Assembly: GCF_963678635.1 (NCBI RefSeq)
Contig: NC_087062.1
Location: 25,626,177-25,690,176, forward strand
Length of the DNA stretch: 64,000 nt
Direction: 5' to 3'
From: Symsagittifera roscoffensis
Taxonomy: Eukaryota > Xenacoelomorpha > Acoela > Convolutidae
In this document: piece by piece, positions 38,395-51,159 of the stretch
How positions within the stretch are numbered: position 1 is the stretch's first letter
Layout: each line of letters starts with the position of its first letter
Program-made: the position numbers and the translations under genes
Notes under the pieces: model-generated
What the model saw: the letters and a program-made list of their open reading frames with translations, nothing else
Told to the model about the DNA's origin: nothing
Database searches by the model: none

Positions 38395-39070
38395 AGAACA
38401 AGGATAGCCGGTTACTGTGCAAGTAGCACAGAATGTTCCGACCATAGTCTTCGAAAAACTAACAAGAAAATTTTTTTGAAACTAGTGAAGTTTTTTTTCT
38501 GCTTGATGTGATAGAAGGATCTGACGTAAAACTATAATTCAGGCATATTCGACAGTCCTAGTAATATATGCAAACAGGACAACAGATTTTGAAGACAAAA
38601 GACAAGAAAAACAAAAAATTTATACTGCCGTTCACCCGAGATATTTTCGAAAACAAAGAAGAACAAGAAAATATTCACAGAAGCAGTCAGTATTCGAAAT
38701 AAATAAGGGTAGCTGGTTGCTGTGCAAGTGGCACAGAATGTTCCGACCATAGTCTTAAAAAAATACAACAAAGTGTTTTCAAATTATTGTCGTTTTTTCG
38801 GCGTGGTGTGAAAAGCGCTAAAATACTCGGAAGTAAACTAACGTTACTGAAGTAAAACTTAGTTTGTACGCTTCAAATTAAGCTATTGTAAGCTTTTAAG
38901 CAATAATGAGACTGCTCGCTCTCTTTATTCGCTCGAAATAAGACGAAAAATCAAAATTTTCAAATCGGTTTTTCTCGACACTAGAAAAAAAAATTGGAAA
39001 TTTTTCAATGTAGTTCGAATCATAACTGAAACGCTTTAATATGATATATCACTCGACCCGGTCCGATGAT
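38395..39070 (-). repeat. Inverted copy of the AT-rich dispersed repeat
   Basis: Diverged reverse complement of 30450-31020 and 35940-36490, for example AATGTTCCGACCATAGTCTT at 38435-38454 and again at 38737-38756, and the stretch AGTAAACTAACGTTACT near 38830. Together with 35640-36500 it makes a long inverted repeat inside one intron. Confidence 0.75.
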
Positions 39071-40249
39071 TTTTTGTGGAACCTGATTTTGTGAGGAAAA
39101 CATTAGAAGAAAAAGCTAAAACACTCGAATGCAAAGTTCCTCCCCATTTCAATGGTCGGAACAACAAAAGATAAGGCGGAGAAAAAGTATGACACCAGGT
39201 CTGACCGATTCGCTGAATTTTCTCTCGCTTGAGACAGGTGACCGATAAAGCAGCTTAACTTCAGAGCGCTGGGCTTCGATGGTATGTGCTCGGTTTTTTT
39301 CGAGCAGCTGGGACCATTAGCCATATTTTTCATGGCATGCTTTTAATGGCACTAAATACAAGAGTGTGCAAAAATACCACAAAAATGGGGAAAAAATCTT
39401 TACCGAAACCAAACAAAGACATAAATTGTTGAATCTCACCGTCCATAATCTTTTTTAAATCCTGATTGTTAAAATTTTTGCGTTTTCGATCCATTCAGAG
39501 AGGGTTCACAGCGGAATGGCTTTTGTCCCCTCTACTTGACAGCTTTGGCTGTATCAGCTGAGTTTCAAATCAGTTGAGGTATCAATATGTGGAAAGACCA
39601 CGCTTGTCTTTCTAGATCTTTATTAAGTTTTCGGCGTGGCTTGACATTACACAACACGGGTTGTTCTGCATGTTACTAGCGTTCCGGATAGCTAAGCTGG
39701 TTTATTCTTAACTTTTGATTTGTGTCTGTTACCAATGTTTTTTGACTGAGGAAGTTATATCACGGATTTTTTTCTAATTTTTTTGCAGACTGAAGATATA
39801 TTAGTGCAGAGCTAGATGCGCGCTCCTTAGCGATGTGAGTTTAAAGCTAAAATAGATTCGTTTTTGTTTTCAAATGTAAAAAAGCGAAATCTGTTTTTAT
39901 TTATCAAGGTCGCGTGGTTCAAAAAAGGAACCAGATAATTTTGCTCGGTCTCCTGGAGTTTGTTGATATGTTTTATACTAATTGGAGTTGCAACTGTCAT
40001 TATAAAAGATTCTTATGATTCAACGAGCTTAAAGGTGACGTATTCATCTTTTAAATACGGTGTGGGTGTTGCCCGATATGTGCAATTGTTATCGATATAT
40101 TTTTCAGCAAGTGTTACGAACATGATAGAGGCCATGTTTCGAGGCACTTCCCGTGAATGCTCAAGTTCAATGTTTTTTTTTTAAATTTTGTCATTCATGG
40201 TTTGTCTGATTTTGATGATTTTATTATTTGCGCGTTTTTTTTCTTATAG

Positions 40250-40855
40250 GCGAAGGCTACATTCTATGCACGTCTTCGAACTGTCAACTTCTGTCGGTTT
40301 ACATTGGCTTCGGTGGGATTATACTGTCACTAATCTTTATTGCCCTGACTGCTGTCGTTTTGTCACGCTTCTGGAGCTCAGTTCTAAGGTCGATTTGCAG
40401 TCTCGAACCCGAAAGCTGCTGCACTAAACTTGCGGTCGGGCTCTACACAATTCTGCTGCTTGTACTCTGGTTCCTTATCTGTGTTTTGATACCGACTCTG
40501 GTTTTCTGGCTCTGGGATCCTTGGAAGCATGAAAATTGGCATCCAAAGGAGGACAGAGGATTCGTTGCATACCATCATACAGTGTTCGCCACTGTAATGT
40601 CGGGTTGGTTTCGGAGATCGTTTACTGGTCGACGTGGATTATATGTCTATTATATACGCTTATTGCATGTTTGCTCACGCATTTTTGGGAAGTATTTTCG
40701 CATTTGTGTCGAGATTTGTATGCGATGAGAGAACGGTATTAGCTGACTACTATCATCAGGACGAAGATGATGTGACCACGGCGACAACCAGTTACAGAGT
40801 CAATTCAGAGCGGGAAAACTCACAACGATATGAATACAGAGGTGTAATCATTTAA
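40250..40855 (+). CDS. K2P potassium channel last exon, with a +1 frameshift
   Basis: The acceptor TTTTCTTATAG precedes 40250, in the phase that completes the glycine codon. The frame then reads filter residues GEG, M2 (LLSVYIGFGGIILSLIFIAL), a cytosolic loop with several cysteines, M3 (GLYTILLLVLWFLICVLIP) and the second pore helix (VAYHHTVFATVMS). At 40602-40604 one extra G shifts the frame. In the +1 frame the sequence continues at once as VGFGD, the second filter, followed by M4 (YMSIIYAYCMFAHAFLGSIF) and a hydrophilic tail to TAA at 40853-40855. Without the extra base the exon is a complete C-terminal K2P half of normal order. The first filter has GEG in place of GYG or GFG, which is unusual. 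Confidence 0.75.
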
Positions 40856-41559
40856 AACGAACTGCCTTTTAATACACATGGTGAAAGAAAATCAAGTAAA
40901 GACTCAAAAAAAATGAAGCACACAATGAGTCATGAAACTCGGATGACTGTTTTTCATACGGTACCATGGTACATCTCTCTGAATGTTTTAAAATATTTAT
41001 CTCTCGCAAATGTATCACTCGAAAAAATTTTGAACAATATTAGTTATCGAAATAATTGACTGTCTCGTTTTTTGCATAAAAAACTAAAGAGAATAATCAA
41101 TTGTCGAGGCAATACATTCTGAGTTCTTCTCACTGTTGCAGCTCTCAACTTTTGCAGTATTTTGCAGTAAATCAAAACCCATGCAGCTTTGCTACTTCAA
41201 CCTCTCTGCCTGTAATGCATCTATAAAACGCTTGTTTTTTTTTAGATTAGATTACGTAATAATTTTAACAAATAGTTTAGAATTGTATAAAACTCAAACC
41301 ATTTTGAATCCTGAGAAAATAATTTAAAATTTGCTCTGTGAGGTTTTACAAAGACAAAGGACTAGAAGACACAAATTAGAAAACATAAATTTTAAGAAAT
41401 ATTACTAGATTTTACTAGCATCATTTAAAGAAACTCCTTTTACGAGTGAAGATCCAATCTATGAATTATGTAATTGGTGTTTGACACATGTTAAAGAAGT
41501 CTCTATGTTGACATGTTCAGTAAAATGGCAATATTTTGCAACGTTTATTTTGTTTTAAA

Positions 41560-42860
41560 TGTCAACGTTTCAAACCCCCAAGGTCATCTTTTATTTTAAG
41601 TATTACTGCTCAACTTCTTTTGGTTTCCGAGATATGGCGTTTTTATGATTTTTAAAATTTTTTCAATACAAAAAATCCATGTGATAAAACTAATAGAATT
41701 CTCAACCCTATGGAGGAGTGCTCTCAGGGTACACACATAATTGCAATTCTGCCCTTCAATTATGACATCTCATGTCTTTTTGGTTTTTGAGATATGATGT
41801 TTTTTTGTTTTCGTTCTTTTTCAAAAAATTAAACATGAAAAAACTAAAAGAGCTTAAAATTCTCAGCCCTATAGTGAGGAGATTTCAGGTCACACTATGG
41901 TGTTGCACTCCTATCTCAGAATATAACTGCTCAAATCCTTCTGTTTTTCGAGACATGAGGTTTTTATGATTTTTGAATTTTTTTCAATACAAAAAATCGA
42001 TGTGATAAAACTAATAGAATTCTCAACCCTATGGCGGAGTATTCTCAGGGTACACACATAATTGCAATTCTGCCCTTCAAATATGACCGCTCATGTCTTT
42101 TTGGTTTTTGAGATATGGTGTTTTTTTGTTTTCGTTTTTTTTTCAAAAAATTATATATGAAAAAACTAAAAGAGCTTAAAATTCTCAGCCCTATGGTGAG
42201 GAGATTTCAGGTCACACTATAAGGTTGCACTCCTATCTCAGAATATAACTGCTCAAATCCTTCTGTTTTTCGAGACATGTGGTTTTTATATTTTTTTTTT
42301 TCAAAATTTTGTGTTTGAAAAAAAACTTTTAAAAACTAGAAAATCTCACATGTATGGTGTGGGTGTTATCAGGGTACAATCAGAATGTTCAAATCCGTTT
42401 TGTTTTCAACATATGTTGTTTTATTTAATTTAAAAGTTTTTTTCCAGAAAAAAACTTGAAAAAAATTAACAGCTGGAAAGGAACTCTCAACATATGGCGG
42501 AGTGCTACCGGGATAATTTATAGGGATGCTTTTGGGCCCATCAATTATGAGTGCTTAAATGTTTTGGTTTTCGAGGTAAGTTTTAAAAACTTTTTGAAAA
42601 AAAAACCAACAGAACTTGAAACTCTCAAGCTTATGTTGGAATCCTTTCAAGGAACATTCAGGCTTTTCAAATAGGGTTTTAAATTTGGTTTGATCAAATT
42701 TTTTCAAAAGCTGAAAATTGGCGGGTTGAATGCTTTTTTCAAATGTTTTTTAAAAAACAGATTTTAAAAACTTGAATTTGGCAACCATGTTATTTATGTG
42801 GTGCTCTAAGGGAACTCCTAGAGGTGGCAAGTTTGGCTTCTCATTGAACTTTCTAATTAT
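41560..42860 (+). repeat. Satellite-like array, fourth locus, higher-order repeat
   Basis: Diverged monomers of the same family (TTTTTCGAGATATGGCGTT type cores). Here two consecutive monomers form a larger unit: 41650-41960 and 41970-42280 are near copies of each other about 310 bases apart (AATAGAATTCTCAACCCTAT and TCAGGTCACACTAT). Confidence 0.75.
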
Positions 42861-42869
42861 GTTCAATAA

Positions 42870-45240
42870 ACTAAGTGGTTTTCATCAATTTTATATCTGA
42901 TAGATGTCAGAGCTTTTTTACCTAAATAAAAGCATCGTAGAAGAATTAGGTTTTTTTCCGTCGGTTATTAGGTTTTTTTAAGTTAAAGTTACACAAAAAA
43001 TTGTGTAGGTATGAATGAAATCCTCATACAATTTCAATGGATCAAGTTAACATCCCCCCCCCCATCCCTCAATCGACCAAGTTGAAATCCTCCACCCCAG
43101 CTTTCAATTCAAAATGAATTTGCTAACCTCTGCGTGTAAAATGTTCTATTCTGATTGGCTGTTAAGCAAGTTAACACCCCCCCCCTAAACGGCTTGAGGA
43201 GGAAGGGGGAGAGGATTAAATTTGATCGATTCTTATAATTCCATAAATTCAGAAAAATATAAGAAATGTCTATGATAAAAATTTGTTTTCATTCACTTAA
43301 AATTTCCAAAAATTAAAACGTAAGAACTTTTCCACCAACAAAACTCACTGATTTAGTTGCATTATTCCCATAGATTGATTTGCAACATATGGATACTTGC
43401 CATCCGAATTAATCTATGAAATTTCGCACAGGATTGTTTATAAATGCAGAAGCTTTTGGTATAAAACTGGAAGGCTTTTTCTCTTTTGAATCACCCCGAG
43501 GTTGAAATTTACAGCATGTCTTTTAAACTAAACTTCAGAGTTTAAAATCGTCCATACCATACAAAAACAAAAAAAACTTATCAATCTGGTTGTGCACAAA
43601 GCTTCGCAGTAAAACTTTTTTTTAAATTTATTTTCCCTTAAAATTGAGTCTTTACTACTTCATAGACAAAATTTAACTGCTTGTTTACTGAAAATATGAA
43701 AAAGTTTTGAGCATAGAGGTGATTTTCCCTCTAAAATGGTTCCCCTATTTTGGATTTATTGTAACAAATTTAAAAACGCTTGCCATAGAAGTTTCATAAA
43801 CGGAAACTGTATGATAAGCTTTTTCACATCAGTTTCTTGTATGGATTTGTATGACATGGGTTTCTGCGTATAAAGTTAGATGAAAAACATCCCGCAGTGA
43901 AGTTCCATGGATAATAATTGATTATAATCAGTTTTCTTGATCAAAATGTTACCCTTATAATCAAGTATTAAAATTTTTTTGGACCACGCAATCGATTATA
44001 ATTAAAAAAAAAAATTATTTTTCGAGAAATTAAATCGATTTAAATCCATTTAAAATCCAATGTAATGGTTTATAATGGCTTACAATCTCTATAAGTTTTT
44101 CCAATTATCCTGCAAAAATTGCGGCTGTTTCTGCATTACATTTTAACCCACATTTAGTTAATTTTTGCAAAACCATATCCCTCAAACCCAGTTCGTCTCG
44201 ATTTCATCACCCACATTGAGTACGCCCGAATTTACATCCATCCACCGACATTTATACGGACACTTACCCCCACCCTACCTTACCTACCACCTACCCCAAT
44301 TCACCTCCCTCCCCCGCCTACACCCTATAACCCCCCGCCTACACCCTATTAAGGTAAAAGAGCCATAGTTCCTTTCACTCAACTTAGAGACGTGACGGAA
44401 CAACAATTATTTCTGAGGCTGTAACCAATTTTTTTTGTAATTTTTTTGTATAGAGATAATTATTGCCTATCAGCGATGCGAGTTTCAATATTAGGCTGAC
44501 AATTTTGTGAAAAACTGAGCGCACTCAGTAATAATCACCGTTCATTAATACGCTCAGAAATAATTGTTCATTAATAACACGGTGCAAATTTTCATATGAA
44601 ATTAATATACTTTATGGCAACAAACTGACAAAGAAAGAGACTAAAAAGTATTTCTCGTAGTTTAGCTCAGAATACATCAGATCCCATATTTCATATCTGT
44701 TCGGTTTATACAGTATTTCATAGAGAATAAACCTACACTATATAATAAAATAAAATTGTCAGAATGGTTTACAGACAGAAATCTTCTTTCACATTACCTA
44801 GGGGCTTTCAGCCTTCTATGAGAAGGTAAATATAAAACTCTAGCAGCATCATTAAAACAACCGCTCGCTTACCAATGCCTATATTTGATGCTTCAGCAAT
44901 TCTGTACCTTCGTCTGATTTCGGGCTTTTTTCCTCCAAATATATTCACATTATGGACTATTATGAGGAATATAGTGGATAAACACTTTCGCCAATGAAAA
45001 CTCTAAAATTAAGGAACTCCAATTACTGACAACTCCGCCAGCAAGAAAAAAAAATCAGCATAAACGAATTTGCTTTTCATTGTTTTGGGAAGAGTTTTTT
45101 CATGTCATTGGTATTATTCGGATCTCGGTGCGGTTTGTGCATATCTTAAAGGTAGAGCGAAACATATTTACGGTCGTCTCGTTAGAAAACCATTACAGTT
45201 TCCGAAAACGGCTAAAATTTTCAATTTAATATAATATTCC
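42870..45240. other. AT-rich intergenic stretch without a recognised gene
   Basis: Contains C-runs near 43057 and 43181, a TTATAATC-rich near-palindromic patch at about 43915-44080, and a C-rich low-complexity stretch at about 44200-44350. No supported frame or RNA gene. Confidence 0.5.
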
Positions 45241-45252
45241 GTCTTCCTCAGC

Positions 45253-48200
45253 ATGGCATCAACCATTGGACATGGCTCGTCGTTTCCGGCGAGGTCAGGA
45301 GAGCCCAGTCCAGGTCTACTGGGACTTCCAGCTCCTGCTAAATCACACGCTGGGGAAAGTGAATACGAAAGGTATGAAATATTAATTGAATATATTTACA
45401 CAAGCGCAGAATATTGTCATATTACGGTTTTCTTTTGTTCCAAACTAAGTAGCAAATAAAGTTGAACATTATTTGGTTTTTGGTGGCACCTTTGCATTTT
45501 TTTTCTCGGGTTAACTTTTGCTCCATAGCCTTATAGTTTTGTATTTGGTTTATGATGATTACTTTTTGAAACGCTTAAGAACATTTTTTCTTTGTTAACA
45601 ATTTTTTTTATTATTTGTTCACGAGAACATCTTCACCGATTTCAAAATTTTTTTACCAATGGTGAGAACCCCATCCCTTATATGCCTGAATGATCCGCTA
45701 GTCGCTTTTTATTTCATCGCTGGGCGTTTTACGACCATCGAAAAAATCAGGTGGATTTATGACCCATTTTTTTGGATTATTTTATTTTTCGGAATTTACC
45801 CTGCCACATCTGAATCTAAAAACAGCAAGAAAGATTTTTTCACTGCGCCATAACTTTTGTAGAAAAATAATTTTGGACTAGCAAACGTGTATTTTTTGAA
45901 ATTACGACCATTTTTGAAGACTTTTATTGACAGTTATTTTGCCAAATCTGAGATAAAGGTGCAATCGATCAAAAAAAGTGCTACTAAATATCTCTACTTT
46001 GCGACTATCAAAATGTTGACCGTTTTTTGGATTTTTTCTATTCTGTTTTCGAAAACTACTCTGCCAAATCTAAGATTAAGTGATCAATTGAGAAAACGGG
46101 TATCAGTAAAAGTCTGTTAATAGCTTCCAAGCCTCATTTGTTCTGTAAAGAAGCTATTTGTGACAAGATTTTATTTGCTTGTTTTTTTTTAAATTTTCTC
46201 GAGCACTGGGGTTTAAACCTGAGATAAAGGGCTCAATGGAAAAAAAAACAAGCTGTAAAAGTATACCCTGATCAAGCGCATTTTTCCAATTGTCACAGAA
46301 TATCTGCTATGAATCTGCAAATAATTTGTTTTTTTTTTACGCATTTTTGGACTCATATCATTTTTCCAAGAACTACCATACAAATTCCAAAATGAACAAA
46401 AATTTATCTAATGGAGTTGTAATTTCCTCTGAAAAAGCAGGCTCTCCGTTCTTTTGTTGATAGGAATCAGCTATGTATTTGATAAAGGTCTAATTTCTGA
46501 CATTTTAATGCATTTGAAAAACTAAGGTGTACCTTTTGCATCGGTACACTTCTCAAAAGTTTCATCAAAAAGGTACCCTCACCTTTAGCTGGGCTCCTAC
46601 TTTTTGAATATTCTTAGGCGACCATTGCGCAAATGTCAAGATGTGTGACTCTTTATATCCAGATCCAGTTTATAGCTACTTTTTGCCCTGTTTTTGCTCA
46701 TGTCTGCAAAGAGCGGCTTCGCCTCTTAGATTCATAGATTCTTAGATTCAATCCTCTCGCTGAAAATGCAGAAACCTCGTTTTTATTTTAATTTGAAATT
46801 TTTGCGTTTTTTGATTTTTTTTTCTGAAAAAAAAGATGACATTTAAAATGGCCGTATGAAGTTTTCGCATAAATGAATTGAGACAAAGAAGCATAAATTC
46901 TGTTTAGAATTGTGTCGCATGGCAGTTTGCTACATTTTGAATCATATAATGACTCGTAGAAGAAAGGTGTAGAGTTTTTGCTGGCTCAACTTTTGTGTTG
47001 TTTGTATGTAAACTTTCCAAGTTATTATTTTTATCGTCTTAATTTCATTCTCTCGTCAAGATATGCTACAGATAATTATTTTATTGAGTTATGTACAATG
47101 TACTGTACTCGTAGAGTAATTTCAGATAAGGTACACCGTCTGTTCGTCACGCTATCTTATTTTTGGCCGGATAGATTCGTGCAACTTCTTAGTCTAATAC
47201 CAATCTTACTCTTACTCTTATATCTCCTAGTCTCAATAGATCTAGTGTACACTGGTATTTACGAGTTAATTCTTGGAGTTTATCCAGAAGGAGAACGACT
47301 GGACTGTAGTCTAAGATTTATTCAAATTGTTCTGGTGCTGAAACTACAAGTAGTTCCAGCACTTACAAATAAGTGTCAATGTTAGTGATGGAATATGATT
47401 GGTTAGTTAGTAATATTTAATAGAGATCATTTTATCAATAATAGAATTGGTTTATAAATACTAGTTTAGAACTGGTTCCAATATTCTAGATTCCGAGGCC
47501 CTGTGGGCATGCATGGCATTGGCAGAATGCCCCCTGAATCCAGAGTGGTAGGAGGGGGAGGGGGCATGCGCCGAATGGACTCTCGGACGGGGGGAGGGGG
47601 AGGGACGAAGTTCAAACAGACATAATTTTGCATATACTTTTTTCTTGGTGTTTTTGCTAAATTCTATCTTCTAAAAGAATAAAAACTTATTTTTTCTTTT
47701 TATAGAGTAATTATAAAGATATTTTATTGATTTCTTAGTTTCATTGTTTATGTATAAAATTTAATATTTTGAATTTTAAGCAGAAAACGAGCAAAACGTA
47801 TTCGAATAACGCACCAAAACTTGCCAGGTATAAGTTTTTTTGTAGCTGTAATCTTGTCTGTTTGAACTTAATGGTGCATCAGGAGGTGTAGGTGGGGGAA
47901 TGCGCAGATCTGAATCACAAATGAACATGGTGCACACCCCACCTAGTGGGGGTAAACATGAGGTAAGAAATTATTTTATTCTTGATAGTATGAAGCTTTA
48001 TTTTTCATGTTATGGAACGAAAAAAATCTTTTCTTTGTGAGCAAATGAAATGAATGGCCTAAGGTTTGTAGTTGATCTCTTTATTATGTAAATGAGTTAT
48101 AATAATTGATCATTAAAAGTTTCTTAAACTTTTACAACGTCGAATTTCATAAAAACTATTTGTTTGAAAAAAAATACAAGTTCAGTTTAGTTTAGATCAG

Positions 48201-49275
48201 GGGCGAATCTAGGGTTCTCTTGAGGGGAGGGGGTTGTATTTTCAAAAAACAATTTAAAAGTTTTGTCGTCCTCTTTTTTTAGGTCAACTAAAATAATTTT
48301 CTGAGCGGTCCCATAACCTTAACAGAACAAGTTTTCAACGCAGCTGGCAAGTTTTTGAAAAAAGAGATAAAAAATGCTGTTTTGGCACTTTATGCGACGT
48401 TGTGATTAGAAATCCGAGTTTTTTCGGCGCGCGCTTAACTTAAAAATTAGTATATATTGGCGCCAAAGGCACCTTTTGAAAATTTATACTTCTGGTCGAC
48501 CGAAAAGATGTTATGTAATAATAATATAGGGAGACCCTTTGGTTGGTGAGGTAGACTAATCCCTGATGGGAGACGTACGCCCCACACTCTGCTTTAGATG
48601 GAAGTTAGTTTGCTCAGCTTTTGGCGTTGTCACATAATATCAATAAAAATGCTCTTTAGAAGAAATATCCTTGCATATAAGAATGTTGATTTTAGTAAAT
48701 CCAAACAGGAACTGCCTGGCTTAAAAATCATTATTGAAAAAAAAACTTAAAAATCAGAAATTGGTGCTTTCCGTTTTTTTTGCCCATCTCTCAGACAAAT
48801 TACCATTTTATGTAAATGGCATTCGAAAAAAAAATCTAATTCCAACTGTAACGAGCTTAACAAATTTTTGGAAATCTCTGCCTTTTATTTAGAAAAGCCT
48901 AGATTCACCCCTAGTTCAACATAAAAAGCTTGCTGCAGCATCATGAGGCCAAACTGTGCATTCGGTGCATTATAAACTGATTCCACAACAGGCGACAATC
49001 AGACTTGTCGAGGAATCCACATCATTGCTAATTTTCATTGATATTGCTGTTATGGATTCCACAAACAAATACCTGAAACACTCTACCGCTCAAAATCGCT
49101 CCAAAAATAGACAAATTTGCGGACCTGCAACCGTACTTACGGAATCCAGAACAATTTGTGGAATCCACAAACAAACAATTAGACATGTGTATAGTAAAAT
49201 TGAGCTGTTGCGGAATCCGCAAATGTAAGCGGAATCAGCAAATTGTAAGTGGAATCCACATTTTGTTTGCGGATT

Positions 49276-49353
<78 letters not shown>

Positions 49354-51159
49354 TATATATAAAAGTTGCAGTAAAAATGCAATCTTTCAATTACATGATT
49401 GGTGTTTGGGATTGATAGAATCCCAAATACCGACCAGTATTTGGGATTGATGGAATCCCAAATGCTGAACTAATTCGGCAATATGCTGTGCGTTGTGTTT
49501 CTGAACACTCGTAACCCAATGACTCCATATAATGATTTTATTCGGTGTTGTGTTTCCAAAACTATAATACCAAAAAATGTTTGCTGGGGTATGTATCCCA
49601 AATACTAAAAGATGACATCCACCGATTTAGTTAAACAATGTTTTCAGATTTGTTCGAGGATTCCGCTGACAATGGTTAAGTCCCTGCTTTTAAACTCCGC
49701 ATTGCTAAAGATAAGAATTCCAGCTTTAGCTTCTACCTGTTCATATGCAAGTTCAATAATAAACAAAGTTCGGAATCCACTTACAGTTTGCGGAATCCAG
49801 AACAACAAGCCATATTGGCTTGTGGCGGAATCCGTCCCACAACAAATCCGTGACACAACAAATACGTTACACTCATTTGTACGCCGAATTCACGGAAGTT
49901 TTGTAAGTGGAATCCACTTACATTTTGGAATGTGTTTAATGATTAGTTTCTCGAATCCAGGAACATACAGAAACAAAATATTGCGCCTATCCAGTGCACA
50001 GTTTAGCCTCGCAATGAGCACTGTTTAATCAGCAATATCTTTTATCCTTTCCCTTATCCCTAGCTCTCGAGGGGTGCAGCGGCTGAGAGGGAGATGAGGA
50101 CCAGACAGCGGAAGGAGATGGAGGAGGAGAAACTGAGACGCATCTGGGAGGAGGCGCAGAGAAGCAAGGAGGAAGCAAGAGAGGCTAAGGTCAGAATTAT
50201 TGTTATATAAATAACTGTTTCGAGCCAATAAAAAAAATATCAAGTCGTTGATTCTGGTTTTTTAATGATTTTTGTCATCATGCTCATAGCGGAGAATGAG
50301 GAAGAAAAGCTTCTAGAAATCTCAAAAAATTACAAAATCTAAGAAAAAACAATTACGACCCTTTGTGCACTTTTTGGTATGATTCCATAAAAAAAAGTTA
50401 ATTAGGATATTTGATTGAAACTGACTGTAGGCTATTCGAAAAACCACAAAAATGTGACTACGGTATTACATTTTGCCTAACTTAAATACAGATTAGCTGA
50501 CGAAACAAGTGGCTCATATCGTGTTATAGCGGGAAATCCAGCGACAAAAGGACATCCGGATGGCAGAGATCAAAGCGAGGTGGCTGGAGAAACAAAAGGA
50601 GAGGGATAAGAGCTTCCAAGTAAAAGATATGCCTATCTATTTCCCCCCTCCTTGTTGAGTTTTCATTAGGAGTTGAAGCCGATCATTCTTAGTCTAAAAC
50701 AAATTTTGCAGTTTTTATCCTGTAATGGGACCGTCAATGAAGTTAATAAGACTTTCGGTTCTCATTAGAAAGATTTGATGTTTAATACACTCATGATCTG
50801 TGCTTGTGGTGCAAGGGGTTGAGAAAAAATTAAACAGCCCACTATAAAAAAAAGTTAGCATGAAGTTACCATGTTGTTGTCCTCAATGAGGAGAACTACA
50901 TCAGTATTTGTAAATAGTGTTAACCTGACGTAATTAGCGGTCTGTTCCTTAATAGGAGATGATGGAGGAGCGACGGGAGGCGGAGAGGGAAACCGCAGCT
51001 ACCCTGGAGAAGATCCGGCGGGAGAGTGAGATGCGCAGACACACTGGATACTGGCAGCAGAGACCAAACTTCTCCCAGACCAGAAGATCCCTTCAGGGCG
51101 AGGGAGAACATTCAGGCAGACATAATGTTAGTCATAGCATTGAAAGAGCATGCTTTTGA
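45253..51159 (+). CDS. Six-exon gene, charged coiled-coil protein
   Basis: The exons are 45253-45371, 47784-47827, 47883-47962, 50064-50189, 50530-50619 and 50956-51159, all bounded by AG and GT. Their phases match at every junction (2, 1, 0, 0, 0), giving about 220 residues ending at TGA 51157-51159. The N-terminal third is Gly/Ser/Pro-rich with a basic patch (KRAKRIRI). The rest is a nearly continuous highly charged helix rich in Glu, Arg, Lys and Gln (exons 4-6), typical of a cytoskeleton- or centrosome-type coiled coil. I do not recognise the family. The start is uncertain: the ATG follows TTCCTCAG directly, so this exon may be internal. A GTTAGT at 51127 could be another donor, so the 3' end may also extend. 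Exon 2 has tandem AAGCAG acceptors. Confidence 0.7.
48985..49925. repeat. Cluster of GGAATCC motifs in intron 3
   Basis: More than ten copies of GGAATCCAC/GC/AG or close variants lie in under 1 kb, some as near-palindromes such as GTAAGTGGA-A-TCCACTTAC at about 49904-49922. They flank the (AT)n tract. Confidence 0.7.
49279..49350. repeat. (AT)n microsatellite
   Basis: About 36 uninterrupted AT dinucleotides inside the third intron of the coiled-coil gene. Confidence 0.98.

Noticed and set aside
39960..40184. 74-codon frame just upstream of the last K2P exon
   Set aside because: Partly hydrophobic, but it does not match any missing part of the channel, and no splice phase links it to 40250.
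46978..47385. 135-codon hydrophobic plus-strand frame
   Set aside because: It starts without ATG, lies in the first intron of the coiled-coil gene, and has no motif; likely chance in AT-rich DNA.
48531..48590. GATGGGAGACG stretch resembling the 3' part of 5S rRNA
   Set aside because: The match is short and the flanks do not fit. Part of the neighbourhood (about 48420-48470) instead matches, inverted, the repeat edge at 30070-30120.
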